Of a stretch of DNA of 64,000 bases, positions 23,346 through 34,100 are shown piece by piece (the stretch's first letter is position 1; each line of letters starts with the position of its first letter). Made by a program: the position numbers and the translations under genes. Below the pieces are notes generated by a model. It was not told where the DNA came from and did not search any database. It saw only the letters and a program-made list of their open reading frames with translations. The stretch comes from Symbiodinium natans (taxonomy: Eukaryota; Sar; Dinophyceae; Suessiales; Symbiodiniaceae): positions 173,083-237,082 of the forward strand of contig CAJNDS010002341.1 in the NCBI GenBank assembly GCA_905221605.1, read 5' to 3'.

Positions 23346-24529
23346 CTCTTGTGACAGTCTTGACAGTCGGTCTTAGGGTGCGAGGATTGGCGCGGCAACG
23401 CGGCGCGGATGGGCTTTGTAACTCAAGCTGTAGCATGTTGCGACGCACGTCCTTCTCGCAGAGCGACTCGTCTTCGCTTTGCACCTCCTCTGGCCTGGAC
23501 AGCGACACAGCATGAAACTGTTATCTATTTGTGCCTTTGTTTATGCTCCCCCAAATTTTACACATCTCTGCCTTGTCATAAAATGCCTCGGCCAAAGCAC
23601 AGCAAGCCACAACAACGAGGCATGGGCGAGTTTATCTTACAGCCATTTCGGCGCATGCTTCTCACTGGAGCAAGCTCAACTGGGCACCCAGCTTTCCAAT
23701 GTCAATGTGCACTCGGGGTCCAGCCGTCAACCCCTCCTGACCATGGGTAGTCAAAGCGTCAGGCTGAACAACCGCCGCAAATTGACATTTGCGCTCTCCT
23801 GCAGCCGCTGCGTGTGAGCCGTTTGCTGAAGCAGGCTCCGCTGATGGTTCGGGCCTTCCAGACACATCTTGTACCACGTGACAACTTTGACAGCTTTAAT
23901 TTGCACTTACTAATCGGACTGTTGGCTGAACAAAAACATCCGAACTTTCAGATGTTAGATCTGATGGTATGGCAGGCGGCTCGACACATGCAGTTTTCAA
24001 CATCATTCGAAGCAGGAATTACGACAGCATTCATGTCATGAAGCATGGCATAGCATGGCATGCGAATTCTGCGGCAACGTTGCGGGGAGCACGTGGAGAG
24101 CATGATCAGAGCATGATGCGGGCATACGGTCAGCATACACAGCACTGCACCTCCTTTAGCACCTTCAGCACACCAACCTACTATCAAACACCAATCATCC
24201 ATCTTCTACCTCCACTTCTCCTCTTCTCCCACATGCCAAATGGTCTGCGTCAGCATCTACAAAGACTGTGGCATTCGTTAAACCAGCAAGTGGTACATGT
24301 ATGTGTGTCCTGGAGATGGCTCTCGCTGACTTGACTTGCTGAGGTGGGGCCCCACCAGCTTCACCAATAACAGCAGTTCGCAAAATCAACGCACTCAACG
24401 GGCTACCTTCGCAGCTGTCGCAGAACTCAGCCGACTGGGGACCTGGAAAAGTCACGCACACTGCAAGTGCAGGGAAGGCGCCAAGATAAGACAGCCTCCG
24501 GGGCGACCGGTGGGACACCTTTGAGTTTT

Positions 24530-24565
24530 GAGCTTAGCAGCTTAGCAGCTTAGCAGCTTAGTGCA
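24530..24565. repeat. 8-bp tandem AGCTTAGC
   Basis: Four copies of AGCTTAGC in tandem. Confidence 0.85.
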
Positions 24566-24719
24566 ACTTTCCTGGCCGCATCTGCAGCTTAAAGTACGCA
24601 AGCCTGTGCTGACGCAATGTGCTGCTTTTCACCCTGTGTCAGACAGGCCTGCAAACACGCAGACCAGGAGAAGTGAAAACGTAGCCTGTCCAATGTGAAT
24701 CACCAAGGGTGCAGCATGC

Positions 24720-25265
24720 AAACTTCGATATGCAAGAGGTGGCAACAAGAAACAATGGTGTGCGTTCTGGCTCATCCACCTGCAGCAGCAGGAACATCGC
24801 GGTAGGATAATCCTGAGCACAGTGAAGGGGCCGCAGCAGGCTGTCAGGAAGAGGATTCAGGACCGTGAGAACCTTGTTTCGACCTCTCCAGACGCTCGTG
24901 TCTTGAATGTCAAGGCACGACAGGACCGAGCTGTCAATACGGTCGCCCATGAGTAAAGTTCGAGCCGAAGCTGCAACACGGATCAGGTCCGAAGCAAGAG
25001 GACTGAATTGCAAGCCAGCACGCTCTGAGGGTCTCAACAGTGCCCACTATGTTCGTGCCTTGAGCTTCTTCCACGGCCGCCTGTAGCTTTTCATAAGCCA
25101 ACAGCTTGCCCACTCTTTGCCCAATTCGATGAGCGACGTTCTCCATGATCAAAACTACAGGCCTATAGGCTTGTAGCCTTTAGTCGCATTTGGCTCTTTT
25201 GCTGCTCCGAGGCAAAGCTTGCCTTGCACGCCGCTAGCTGCTCGTGGATCTCAGCTAACACCTGG
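24720..25265 (-). CDS. Unknown helical protein, at least three exons
   Basis: After CATCCCAG the first block (about 25262-25180) encodes VLAEIHEQLAACKASFASEQ and ends QMRLK before a GC donor. The second (about 25155-24990) encodes ENVAHRIGQRVGKLLAYEK and LQAAVEEAQGTNIVGTVE. The third (about 25000-24725) encodes SPLASDLIRVAASARTLLM, DSSVLSCLDIQDTSVWRG and AMFLLLQVDEPERTPLFLV. Coiled-coil start followed by a folded, hydrophobic domain. Not recognised; the second and third blocks are in different frames and need a splice near 25000. Confidence 0.45.
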
Positions 25266-25559
25266 GATGCCAAAAAACAAAGAAACGTGGCCTCTTAGAG
25301 TCTTGAAAGTTCTGGTGTAATCTTGCAGTCACGAGCATGGTCTGGAAACTGAACTCCGCTGATCCAGCAGTCTGTGCAATGACAACTCATTGCACGTGGT
25401 TCAGTGGCTCCAGTGCTCAGAAATCTTTCTAACGCCTTGCAGTTTGCCGCTTATGTGCCAAGGCGCTTCGTCGATATCCCGCCCCTCCAACAGTTGGGTC
25501 ACCTATTCAAGGACAGTGGCATGCGGCGTCCCCCTGAGGATTGAGCGCAATTGGTCTCT

Positions 25560-27190
25560 CCATCCATGGCACGCAAAAAGTCCTGAGAAAGTCGCCTTCG
25601 CCTTGAGACTCAGTGGCTTTCCTTTCGCCTTCGGCTTCACCTCAACAAAAACACGCGGAGTCAACATGCCACCAGTCATGCTACGTGCTCCCTGAATGCT
25701 GCGAGCAGGGAGGGGCCTCAGGTTTTGCGTCGGCGTCCTCGTCCTCTTCAGGCTCCTCGCATTCTGGCTCTTCAGCCACAAAATGGAGAGAGAAAGCCAA
25801 GGAAAGCCCCATAAGAGAAGCCAAACCAAGAGAGAAACAGAGAAAGAGAGAGTGCGAGAGAGTGCCTTGGCCTTGCTCTTGGCCTTTGCCTTCGCCTTCG
25901 CCTTCCCCTTTGCCTTCGCCTTCGCCTTCGCCAGATGCAAGCTTCTGTAAACTCACATGTTCTTTGCAACCTCTTCCTCGTTGTTTGCCTGTCTCACCTG
26001 TCTCACTGAGCTTCAACCGATTTGCATAACACGAATTCGAGAGTCTGGCCTTGGGACCCGGTTTGGCCTTCCCCTTGGCCTTGGCCTTCGCCTTGCAACG
26101 TCTCGGCTGCATGTCTCGGTTCTGTCATTCCATGCACCGTGCACCGATCGGGGGCACCTTGGCCTTGGCTTTCGCCTTGGCCTTTCCTTTGGCCTTTGCC
26201 TTGGCTTTGGCTACCTGGTGTTGGGTGCAAGGTTGACCAGCCAACAGATACCCTTCAGAAAGCGCAGAACCAAATTCGCTCAAGGAACCTTGGCTTTCGG
26301 CGCCACTGCCTTGTCGCCCTCCTCAGCTTCATGAGTGGGGCTTCTCATGTGGCACTTTGTTGGCACAAAAAAAGCCACCGAGGCCTTCTCGTCAACAAGG
26401 GAGTCTTTGACTTCCTCAGCCTGACAGATGCTTGGGGGCGCTATCAGAGCTATCAGAGCTATCAGAGCTATCAACTCGAGGTCCTCCCTTCAGACCCTGC
26501 ACCCCTCCCACACCTCCGCCATGGCTTGCCCGGCGAAAGAGTCGAAGGTGAAGGTAACCAAAGGGAATCTACGGGATCTCTTGAGATCTCTTGAGCCTGC
26601 GCCCACAAAGCTCAGCTCACTGTCCAAACGAGAATGCGGACGACATGCAGAAAGAAGCGCGAGCTCCTGTCGCTCCTGTCACTGTTCCTTTGTTGTTGGT
26701 TTGAGGGCTTCGCTCGAGGTGGCCTACTCTGGCTGCATGCCAAGACTTGGCCCTTCGTGACAGTTTCAACGCCAGGCGCTTACAGCTCACTTTGCATGAA
26801 TCGCCCCAAGTTTCAGGGCGGTAGGCAAAGCTAGCACCGTGCATTCACACGGAAGACCTGCAATAAAAGGATCCATAACAACCAATATGAGCTTGAGAAC
26901 AGCATCTCTTCGCTCTTCCTGTCAGCTGCCCCAAACACGCCGCTCCATCTCCGAGAAGGAAGCCACATGCTCGTACCTCGCATCTGGTTCAAAATTCAAA
27001 ACAAACTTTACTGCACCACGCAGTACTGCAAGCAAAGCCTTGTGAGATCCTATCTAGGTCTGTGTGGAAGAGGACGAGGCACCACCTCGCAAGGTTTGGT
27101 GATGACGGTGGCCGCCCTCCAGGCTGTGACATTTTGGCGAACTGCTCCGCATCAATGGCAGCTGGGAGGTACCTGGGCTTGCATGATGCT
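25560..27190 (-). CDS. Lysine-rich KAKAKG-repeat protein
   Basis: Minus-strand exons, phase-consistent where marked: about 27180-27080 (YLPAAIDAEQFAKMSQPGGR), about 26600-26500 (RRFPLVTFTFDSFAGQAMAE), 26420-26379 (AEEVKDSLVDEKAS, then GT), 26321-26289 (EGDKAVAPKAK, then GT), 26214-26158 (VAKAKAKAKGKAKAKAKAK, then GT), 26091-26050 (AKAKAKGKAKPGPK, then GC), about 25935-25870 (a longer KAKAKGKAKAK run) and about 25640-25580 (VKPKAKGKPLSLKAKATF). Alternating Lys-Ala with occasional Gly/Pro resembles the tails of H1-like and other DNA-binding proteins; dinoflagellates package DNA with basic histone-like proteins, but direct homology cannot be shown. The 25.9 kb exon could instead be read as an acidic GEGEGK frame if spliced at TTACAG. 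Confidence 0.45.
26434..26472. repeat. 9-bp tandem GAGCTATCA
   Basis: Four copies of AGAGCTATC in tandem, lying in an intron or spacer upstream of the lysine-rich exons. Confidence 0.85.
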
Positions 27191-27270
27191 TCTGATTTGC
27201 AGCACGCTTCCTTCACAACTATTGGGGAGAACCCGAAGCTAAGCCATCCCCAGAGCCGGTTCGTCCTAGC

Positions 27271-28139
27271 CTAACCCGTTTTCGAGTGCGAAGCAAGGCT
27301 GGCGAGGCGCCCACCCAAGTAGGGTTGCTGCCCGAGCAACTCCTCGAACTGTTCCGAGCCCGCTCTTTGGGACCGCGCCGTTGGGGAGGCGCTCGGGGCC
27401 ACGCTCGGGGCAGCGCTCGCAGCCGCGCTCGCAGCCGCGCTTGGGGCCGTGCTCGGGGCGACGGGAGACAAGAGCTCAACCGTCACGGGCCCATCATTGC
27501 AGAGCTCCACCTGCATCATCGCACCAAAGCTGCCGGTGGACACTTTGCCGGGTGCCAGCTCGCTGCGGCATTTCTCCACAAAGGCCTCATAGAGGCCTTC
27601 TGCCTCGCTACCGCCCATGGCTTGGTGGAAGTCAGGCTTGGGCTTCTTGAAGGTTGCAAAGAGCGTGAACTGGCTAACCTCACAAAAAGCATGGGACAAA
27701 AGAGACGCGGGGAGCTCAGGCCCGCGCTCAGCATGCCCGGGAACTGGAGGTGCAACAACCACAGCTTCGAGCCAGGTAGCTACCATCAGCTCGAAGCCGT
27801 TCTCCACGACAGAAGATGCCCACTGCTTCTTCGAGTCCTTGAGATCGGGCCACAAGCGGATCTTCGAAACCTTTGACGCCAGGTGATTCACCTGTTCCAG
27901 CCCATCACCTTGCTCAATACCGAGGAGTAGCAGCAAACCTGAGCATCCGTTCCGTCAACAGGATGGATAAACTTTGTTTGACTGCAGGCTTTCGTATGGC
28001 CTTTCTCGGAGCCGCCGAGTACCATAGTCCCGAACTGGCTAAGTACACATTGTGCCCAGCAACCTTTTCCAATCGTGGAGTGGATCTTGTCGTCGATCAG
28101 GACACTAGCTCGCGTGACGCGCTGGATCACAAGCTTCAT
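27271..28139 (-). CDS. DTD1: D-aminoacyl-tRNA deacylase
   Basis: Hydrolyses D-amino acids (and Gly) mischarged on tRNA, a cytosolic proofreading enzyme. Three exons give 212 residues: 28139-28064, 27938-27784 and 27678-27271, with GT-AG introns of 125 and 105 bp; phases fit exactly. The start MKLVIQRVTRASVLID matches the family N-terminus. The signature SQFTLF is at residues 79-84, and the second signature GSFGAMMQVELCNDGPVT at 126-143, whose Gly140-Pro141 is the chiral-selecting cis Gly-Pro motif. DTD proteins usually have about 150 residues; here a Ser/Ala/Pro-rich extension of about 60 residues (150-212), containing repeated SAAASAAASAAPS, follows. The second intron has no stop and a length divisible by three, so retention would insert 35 residues just before SQFTLF. 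Flanking genes are unrelated. Confidence 0.94.
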
Positions 28140-28430
28140 GGCCCAAGAAGGTCTACACCAGGGCGCACCTTGTTCATGGCCTTGTGGTTTATGTATATGT
28201 AATATACTTACTCTGCGCTTGCCTGGGCCTCCTTGGTCAAACGACTCTAACTACACTCTACACACTCTATGCCGGCAAAGCTAAGCCAATATGCCGCGAC
28301 CGCTTTCGTTCAGTACAAGCATTTTCCGCGGGAAGCGGATGGTCGCACGTCCGCAGGATGTGCCCCAATCAGCAAGAGCTTGGGCGCGTTTTAGCGTCGG
28401 GCTCAAGTTCGGTTGCTCACGCATTGCCGG

Positions 28431-28640
28431 TCACCTATCTACTACGCAACGCTGGGGGACGGCTGCAAGTATCGACTTCTGTAATGCTACAACTGAGAAA
28501 GTTGGCAAGGGACATAAGAAACGGTGATTCTCGCAGCCAGGCAGCTCATTAGCAAAGCCTTTTGGCAGTATGGTACACGGCACCTTTGGGAAGGTCCGAC
28601 AAGGTAGCGGGTCGGTGAGTGCCGAAGAGGCGGGGAAAAG
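28431..28640 (-). CDS. Possible exon of unknown protein
   Basis: A minus-strand frame ending at 28431 encodes FPKVPCTILPKGFANELPGC and FLCPLPTFSVVALQKSILAA. Composition is protein-like. It lies about 300 bp upstream of the deacylase start in the direction of transcription. Nothing ties it to that gene and no family is recognised. Confidence 0.27.
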   Translation of the reverse strand, partial: LFPASSALTDPLPCRTFPKVPCTILPKGFANELPGCENHRFLCPLPTFSVVALQKSILAAVPQRCVVDR

Positions 28641-28799
28641 GCTGGAACTTATACACTGTGCTAACCTAGTACTCGCTGTACTACTACTGCATCTCTGCGT
28701 CTCCAATGCCTATCCAGCACTTCTGAGCTGCTTCGTGTTGCTTCGTTGTCTCGGCATCCCCTCTTGGCACGGAAGCCCCAACCCTGCCTGTGACATGGT

Positions 28800-30300
28800 G
28801 TGATCGTGACATGCGGTGTCTTCTTCCCCGATGACTCAGGGAACCTACCATAAAGCACCGTATAGTCACAAGTCTATGGGTTGAGGCCTTTCTTTGCGGA
28901 CACATCTTGTGTCCACGGGGCAAGCTTTGGACATTGCGGCCCCCTGTCAGTGTCCGTCAGCGTCCGGGCGCTGATCTGTGCATCAGACAAAGCGGCGGCC
29001 TGAGCTGCGAGTCAGGTTGTGAGCCGCCACTGCAGTCCACTCACCTTTCATGCGGCCCTACCTGGCAAAGTGACCGGCATGGTCTGGAGCGGTGCAATGG
29101 GGCCTCAAGGTTGAGCGAAGCAAATGGACGTGCTGTGCGGCCATGTGTTGGCAACATCTCTCGATTGCGTGGCCAAGAAACCGCTGTGGATGGGCGCAGC
29201 AATGGAAGCTGCCACAGCACCACCTGCATAGACGGGGAGCCTGCACGTTGGCGCGGCAAACAGCTGCAACGTCAGGCCTCTGGCCGACTGGACCGATTTG
29301 CCTCACTCACCTGTATCCCCCTCCGGAGAACAAACAAAACCGTTTCTTTCTTAGCAATCAGCCTGCTGCAGGGGAGCATGGTTCGGTGTCAAAAAGCCTT
29401 GAGCTTCTCGTGGCTCAAACCGTTTGGGAGGGCGTGAATTGGGGTCTGGGGCCTATTCCTGCAGGGTCCCCTGTTGCTGTTTTCAACTTTGGGCAGGGCA
29501 GGCAGTCCAGGCGAAGCAAGCCGAAGCAGCACGAGGCTTCCGTGTTGATTCCTTGTTGTGTCCCCCTTTGCGAGCATTAGACGTACCCCAAACCTATGTG
29601 ACCAACTCTCTCAAGGAGGAGGTTTCTGCCAGATGCCTCAAGCTCGAGGACCTCACTGGTGGCGCGATGGCTGTCAGAACCTCACATGGGCTGCTGCTTG
29701 GCTTCTCACACATTCTCACACCCTACACCCTACATGGATAATGACTGCACAGTACACTGTATAGCCCTCTCTGTGAATCTCCCAAGCCCCCGCCTGTGGA
29801 CCAGGTACTCCTTGTGTCTGGCCCGCCGGGTACCGACGACTGCAGGAGAGGAGAGGAATAAGTTAGGAAGGTGCTTTTGGAAGGTGTTTGAAAAGGGTGT
29901 AAACAAAAAGCCGGAGATAGATTGAAGTATTTTGAAGGCGTAAAGATTCTTCACGAAGGCGCCTGGAAAGAGGCAGCGTCAAGACGTTGGCAGCTGGGAC
30001 GGCAGGTATTCCGATCCCTGCATGGGCGCTCTGTCTCCGCAGAGCAGGGATGCACGCAACCCGGCAAAAAGCGAGGAGATGGGCAGCGTACGGCAACAAG
30101 TAGTGTTCACATTATTCACTGCCCCGTTTTAGCCTGCTCGAGCGGCATCCACGACGCTGGCACTGCGCTGCACCTGCTCGGACCAGGGGCAGGGCGAAAC
30201 ATTGCACAAGGTGCATAAAGGGCCTAGATTGACAGGACAGGTATTCACTGATGAAAAAGATGTTTCAGATCAGATATGCTTGGGGGTCACAATGGCAAGG
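28800..30300. other. Stretch without assignable gene
   Basis: Several open frames of 60-176 codons overlap here on both strands, but none shows a recognisable domain, a consistent exon series or a clear compositional preference. A plus-strand frame near 29310-29580 (including SLELLVAQTVWEGVNW) is the best of them and remains unconvincing. Confidence 0.4.
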
Positions 30301-30304
30301 GCTT

Positions 30305-30400
30305 TCAAGCGCACCATGGCCCGGCCTTGCGCCGGTTGCCGCAGGCCCGACAGTAGAAGGCATCGAGGCTGTATCGAACCCCACATTGGCTGCAGAAATC
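30305..30400 (-). CDS. C-terminal zinc-ribbon exon
   Basis: After CTGCCCCCAG the frame opens in phase 0 with DFCSQCGVRYSLDAFYCRAC and continues GNRRKAGPWCA to TGA at 30305-30307. Two CxxC knuckles (CSQC and CRAC) eleven residues apart, with Gly and Arg after them, are the hallmark of a small treble/zinc ribbon that binds one zinc ion. Short ribbons like this often end dinoflagellate proteins of unknown role. Upstream exons of this gene were not identified. Confidence 0.55.
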   Translation of the reverse strand, partial: DFCSQCGVRYSLDAFYCRACGNRRKAGPWCA

Positions 30401-30559
30401 CTGGGGGCAGACTCTCTGGAATGCTGGAGAACCACGGCCGTGCGAGGGTGCAAGGCTCCATGCAGGTGAGGGCCTCAGAGGCCTTGTCCGTCTCTGGCAA
30501 GGAGGCCTCTCTTCTTCTGCAACACTATATACACGCAAAGAAGGACAGAGAGAGAACAT

Positions 30560-32100
30560 GCGCATGATGCCGAAAGAGCTTAAAAAGCTAAACAGCTGAA
30601 AGCTAAAAAGCTGAAAGCTAGGTGCTGAACGTCGAGTCTGCGAATCGAGGTCGTCGACCTCCCGAGCCGCACCGCAGTCACAGTCGGCATGCGGCCCAGT
30701 GATGCAGAAACACTTCAGCTTTACACGCCTTTCCCGCGAGACGGAGGCACCTTAAGCGTCAGGCAGCTGATGGCAAGCAAGGCTGGTGGACGGGAGCTAA
30801 GACAGATAAGGCTGAACTTGAGTCAGCTTTTCCCGACTTTCCCAAGACACTCTGATGCTCTCTGATGTGCTTCTATTGCTGCCACAGAGCTCGATCCATC
30901 CTGCGGAACCTCAGGCACCGTGGACACTGCAGGAAAATGCAGAGAAGTCTCAACGCCGACAGGCTTGTGCCCTCTCGTCCCGCGACACGCAGAACCTCAA
31001 CAATACCCTCGGAGTTTCCAGGGCCAGGCACGCGGGGGGGAGGGGGTGAAGGGGACACAAGGGGAGCACGAGGTGTCAGCATGGGGCAAAAGCAACAGCA
31101 AGAACCTGAGGTTTCGACGGAAGCTGCAGGCGCCAAGGTTTGGACTGGCACCGTGTGTGGGTGTGCTTACACTGTGCCTACTACGGCGACCCCGCGAGGG
31201 TCCACTGGAGCTAATTTTCAGCCCATCCGCTTGTAAAGCAATCCGCCCCCTCCTTCAAAACAGAAACAAACATGGCTGGCCTTCTGCGACCCCTGGAGAT
31301 GGGCTGCTCCTGGCACGGCGGGAAGGAATGCAAAGCGCAAGGAAAGCCGTCGTGGACCCGCAGGAGCATGCTGAACATCTTGAAACCAGGCGGCAGCTGT
31401 CCACAAAGCTCCAAAACTCATTTGCTCACCATGTTGCGACGCATGGTGATATGGTACAGTTGGCATGCCTTCCAATTTGACAACCTCCCAACCAGCCTCA
31501 AGCAAGCAGAGGTAGACACCTTGTTATCAGGACCAGATCAGCTTCCAGACTGTCCGTGCTTGGTAGCCTGGTCTTACTCCATGCATTGCTTTTCGCCTTG
31601 CCCCTTTGCTTTGCTGCGTAAGGCCCGGTCATGGGCTGCTTCCGGCGGCACTTCCACCTTCACAGAGTCAGACTCTGTGAGCAAAGGCTGATCACAGCAG
31701 CGAAGGGTGCACGGATGCCTGCCGGACCGGCAGCGATTGGATCTGCACCGCCTGCTCACAAGTTTCTGCAGGCAAGCTGCAACGAAAGCTCAAGCAAAGT
31801 CACACTGTCGCCACACTGTCCTTTTGCAACTCCTATTACACGTATGACGAACTGGAAAATGCAACAGCGTGCAGATACACAGCTGGATGACTTTTGTTCA
31901 ACGAGGCCTGTGCCGGCCGAGTCTCGGAACGAACGGTTCTCACCTGACGCGCATATAGAACTTCTCACCGCGCGCCACTGACAACAACAAAACTACGTTT
32001 GAAACTACGATTTGCTACGTGGGGCCCGGCCGCTGGTGAGGAGCCTCGCGAGGCCGACGCCTGAACATTTCACAGCTCCGCCCCAGCAGAAAGAGCCACC
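30560..32100. other. Stretch without assignable gene
   Basis: Contains AGCTAAAAAGCTGAAAGC tandem-like words (30585-30625) and several overlapping open frames without recognisable domains. A minus frame at 31211-31414 (LPPGFKMFSMLLRVHDGFPC) and a frame overlapping it (GGLLYKRMG) are possible exons but could not be supported further. Confidence 0.4.
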
Positions 32101-32149
32101 CCGACAGCGAAATCTCGGGTTGAACCAAGACGCTTCTGTCGGAGGCACC

Positions 32150-34100
32150 GGCTGCGGATCTGGCAGCTGCGGCTCCTTAGAAACGAATGTCAGGAGGAGA
32201 GTCGGGCATGGATAGGCATGGGAGCTCATTGCTAGTGAAACTTGACCTGTCGATGCTGAATGTTAGGGGTGCTTTGTGAAGCACTGATCTTGCTGCTCTC
32301 GCTTCAACTCTCTGCCTGCGGTACCACCACAGACTGACGGGCTGGTAGTTGCGGCACCTGCTCTTCAAAGAGCCCTCCACCCACCCCGTGAGAAGGAAGC
32401 AGGGAGCATGCTCTGGCCTGTGAAAGCGACGCTACGTGTGCCGCCACCTGCCTCTCTGGCAGCTGCGGCACCTGCAAGAGCCGTCACATTGTAAGCAGAA
32501 TGAAGCTCATGTTCCCGTCCTCCACTGTTTTCTAACCATTGAAGAAAAGACGAAGGTGATCACGAAATCACGAACAAGCATGAGACGCAGGAAAATCCTC
32601 TAGCCAGCTAAGGGAAGTCGAGGGAACTGGTGTCGAAAAATCGGAAAGTTGAACAGCAGGTGTGGGAAAGCCATGCCTTTGAGGTCGATAACTCTTTGCA
32701 CCAGGCCTTCAATGCAGACCTTCTTTAGAAGCTTAAGCCTCTAGTCCTAAATCAAGGCCTTCCAGCCCTCAGCCCTAAAAGCCTGAAGCCTGGAGTGCAC
32801 GACTCCTGCTTCAGATTCCCGAAACTTTCTGGACCCAGTTTTTTCTAAGCATTCGTTCTGATGCTCGTGAAATGGGCTTTTGTTTTTGGTTAGAATTGGC
32901 GCATTATGGAAGCACAAATTGGCAGGGATATGTGCTGCTCCCTCCGCTCGGTGTGGGGTTGGTAGATCTGAAACTAACTCTTCTCTTGCCCATGATACTC
33001 CTCCCGCATGACCCGTATCCCACCCCCAGAGTATCCCCAGTGCCAGCAGCGCCTTCGGCTGCATCCGCGGGTTTTTTGCCCCATTCTGGGTTTGGGGTTG
33101 AATTCCTGGATAAACCATACACCAATACAAACCAACAAACCGAAAGAACACATACCCATCAAACAAAAACTCTAAACCATTGAGCCATTAAACCAATCCT
33201 TTCGGCCCATGCAGAAGACTCAATCAAATCACTTCGGCCCATTGGCGGGAAACATTGGTTTAATGAACTGGTTGGTTCAATGGTTCGGTGGGTCTAAAGT
33301 CTAAAGTCTGAAGGGTATGTGAGTCAAAATGGTGACGACCTGTTTGCTTCGCATCTTTTCCGTCGGCTGGACAGACCTTTCTGATTCTCGGGCCTGGGCG
33401 CTTTCAAACTCGCAAGAAAAATCAAAAACGTCCGACAACATCCGAAAACAGTGACCCGACGGATTGGTGAGACGGGTTCATGCATCGGGTTCAGAATGTC
33501 ATCGTTTCCCGTCTATTTGCTTTCTTCTCGCTTGGAATTCATGTTTGCCTTTGCGGAAGTCTTGTGCCTCCCCTTCTGTGCTCCGCGCCTCGACTTTTGT
33601 CAATTATTTTCCCTGGACTATGCTAGCTTTTTGCTGACTTGGCTGCGCCAATACATCGGCCCTTGAGAACGTGCGCTATCCGATGCTTCGAGTTCCAGGC
33701 CTGGATCGGCTGACGCTCTGGCAGTGGAGGGACCTCCGACATCCCAAACCCGTCACAGCTCGTGGGATTTGACGACCCACAATCAGATATCCAACCTCTG
33801 CAAGAGACGCCGGAGGCACCACTGGCTGCCGCTCTGGCAGCTGCGGCACCTCCAAAAGTTGAATGTGCGGCAGGAGTAGAAGGTGGCAATCCGCGCTTTA
33901 TGAAGCACTGATGTTGCTGCTCTCTCTTCTACTCTCTGCCTGCGGTACCACCACAGACTGACGGGCTGGTAGTTGCGGCACCTGCTCTTCAAAGAGCCCT
34001 CCACCCTATGAGAAGGAATCAGGGAGCATGCTCTGGCCTGTGAAAGCGACGCCACGTGTGCCGCCACCTGCCTCTCTGGCAGCTGCGGCACCTACAAGCG
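32150..34100 (-). CDS. Pro/Gln-motif repeat protein (VPQLPERQ)
   Basis: A short motif recurs on the minus strand, nearly always right after an AG: VPQLPERQ at about 34094-34071 and 32475-32452, VPQLPARQSVVVPQAESRR at about 33985-33930 and 32360-32305, EVPQLPERQPVVPP at about 33853-33812, EVPPLPERQPIQ at about 33736-33701, and KEPQLPDPQPVPPTE at about 32182-32138. Codons differ silently (CTG/CTA, CAG/CAA), which suggests selection on the peptide. Many copies end in CAG, a natural exon edge. This is probably a repetitive, disordered Pro-rich protein with modular exons. No family is recognised, and the exon chain is not fully resolved. Confidence 0.4.
32273..32474. repeat. Segmental duplication, copy 1
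   Basis: About 200 bp nearly identical, same orientation, to 33897-34093: shared landmarks are TGAAGCACTGAT, GGTACCACCACAGACTGACG and GCTCTGGCCTGTGAAAGC. A few substitutions and a small indel (CCACCCCG against CCTA) separate the copies. It carries two VPQLP-type motifs. Confidence 0.95.
33172..33285. repeat. Imperfect inverted repeat around CATTAAACCAAT
   Basis: The left arm (CCATTGAGCCATTAAACCAAT near 33177-33198 when read with one mismatch) pairs with a right arm at about 33253-33283 that reads ATTGGTTTAATGA and TTCAATGG. Between them lie two copies of TTCGGCCCAT. This could be a decayed MITE-like element or a structured spacer; no target-site duplication was recognised. Confidence 0.55.
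33897..34093. repeat. Segmental duplication, copy 2
   Basis: Partner of 32273-32474, about 1.6 kb away in direct orientation. The two copies include motif exons of the Pro/Gln-repeat gene, so the duplication probably enlarged that protein. Confidence 0.95.
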
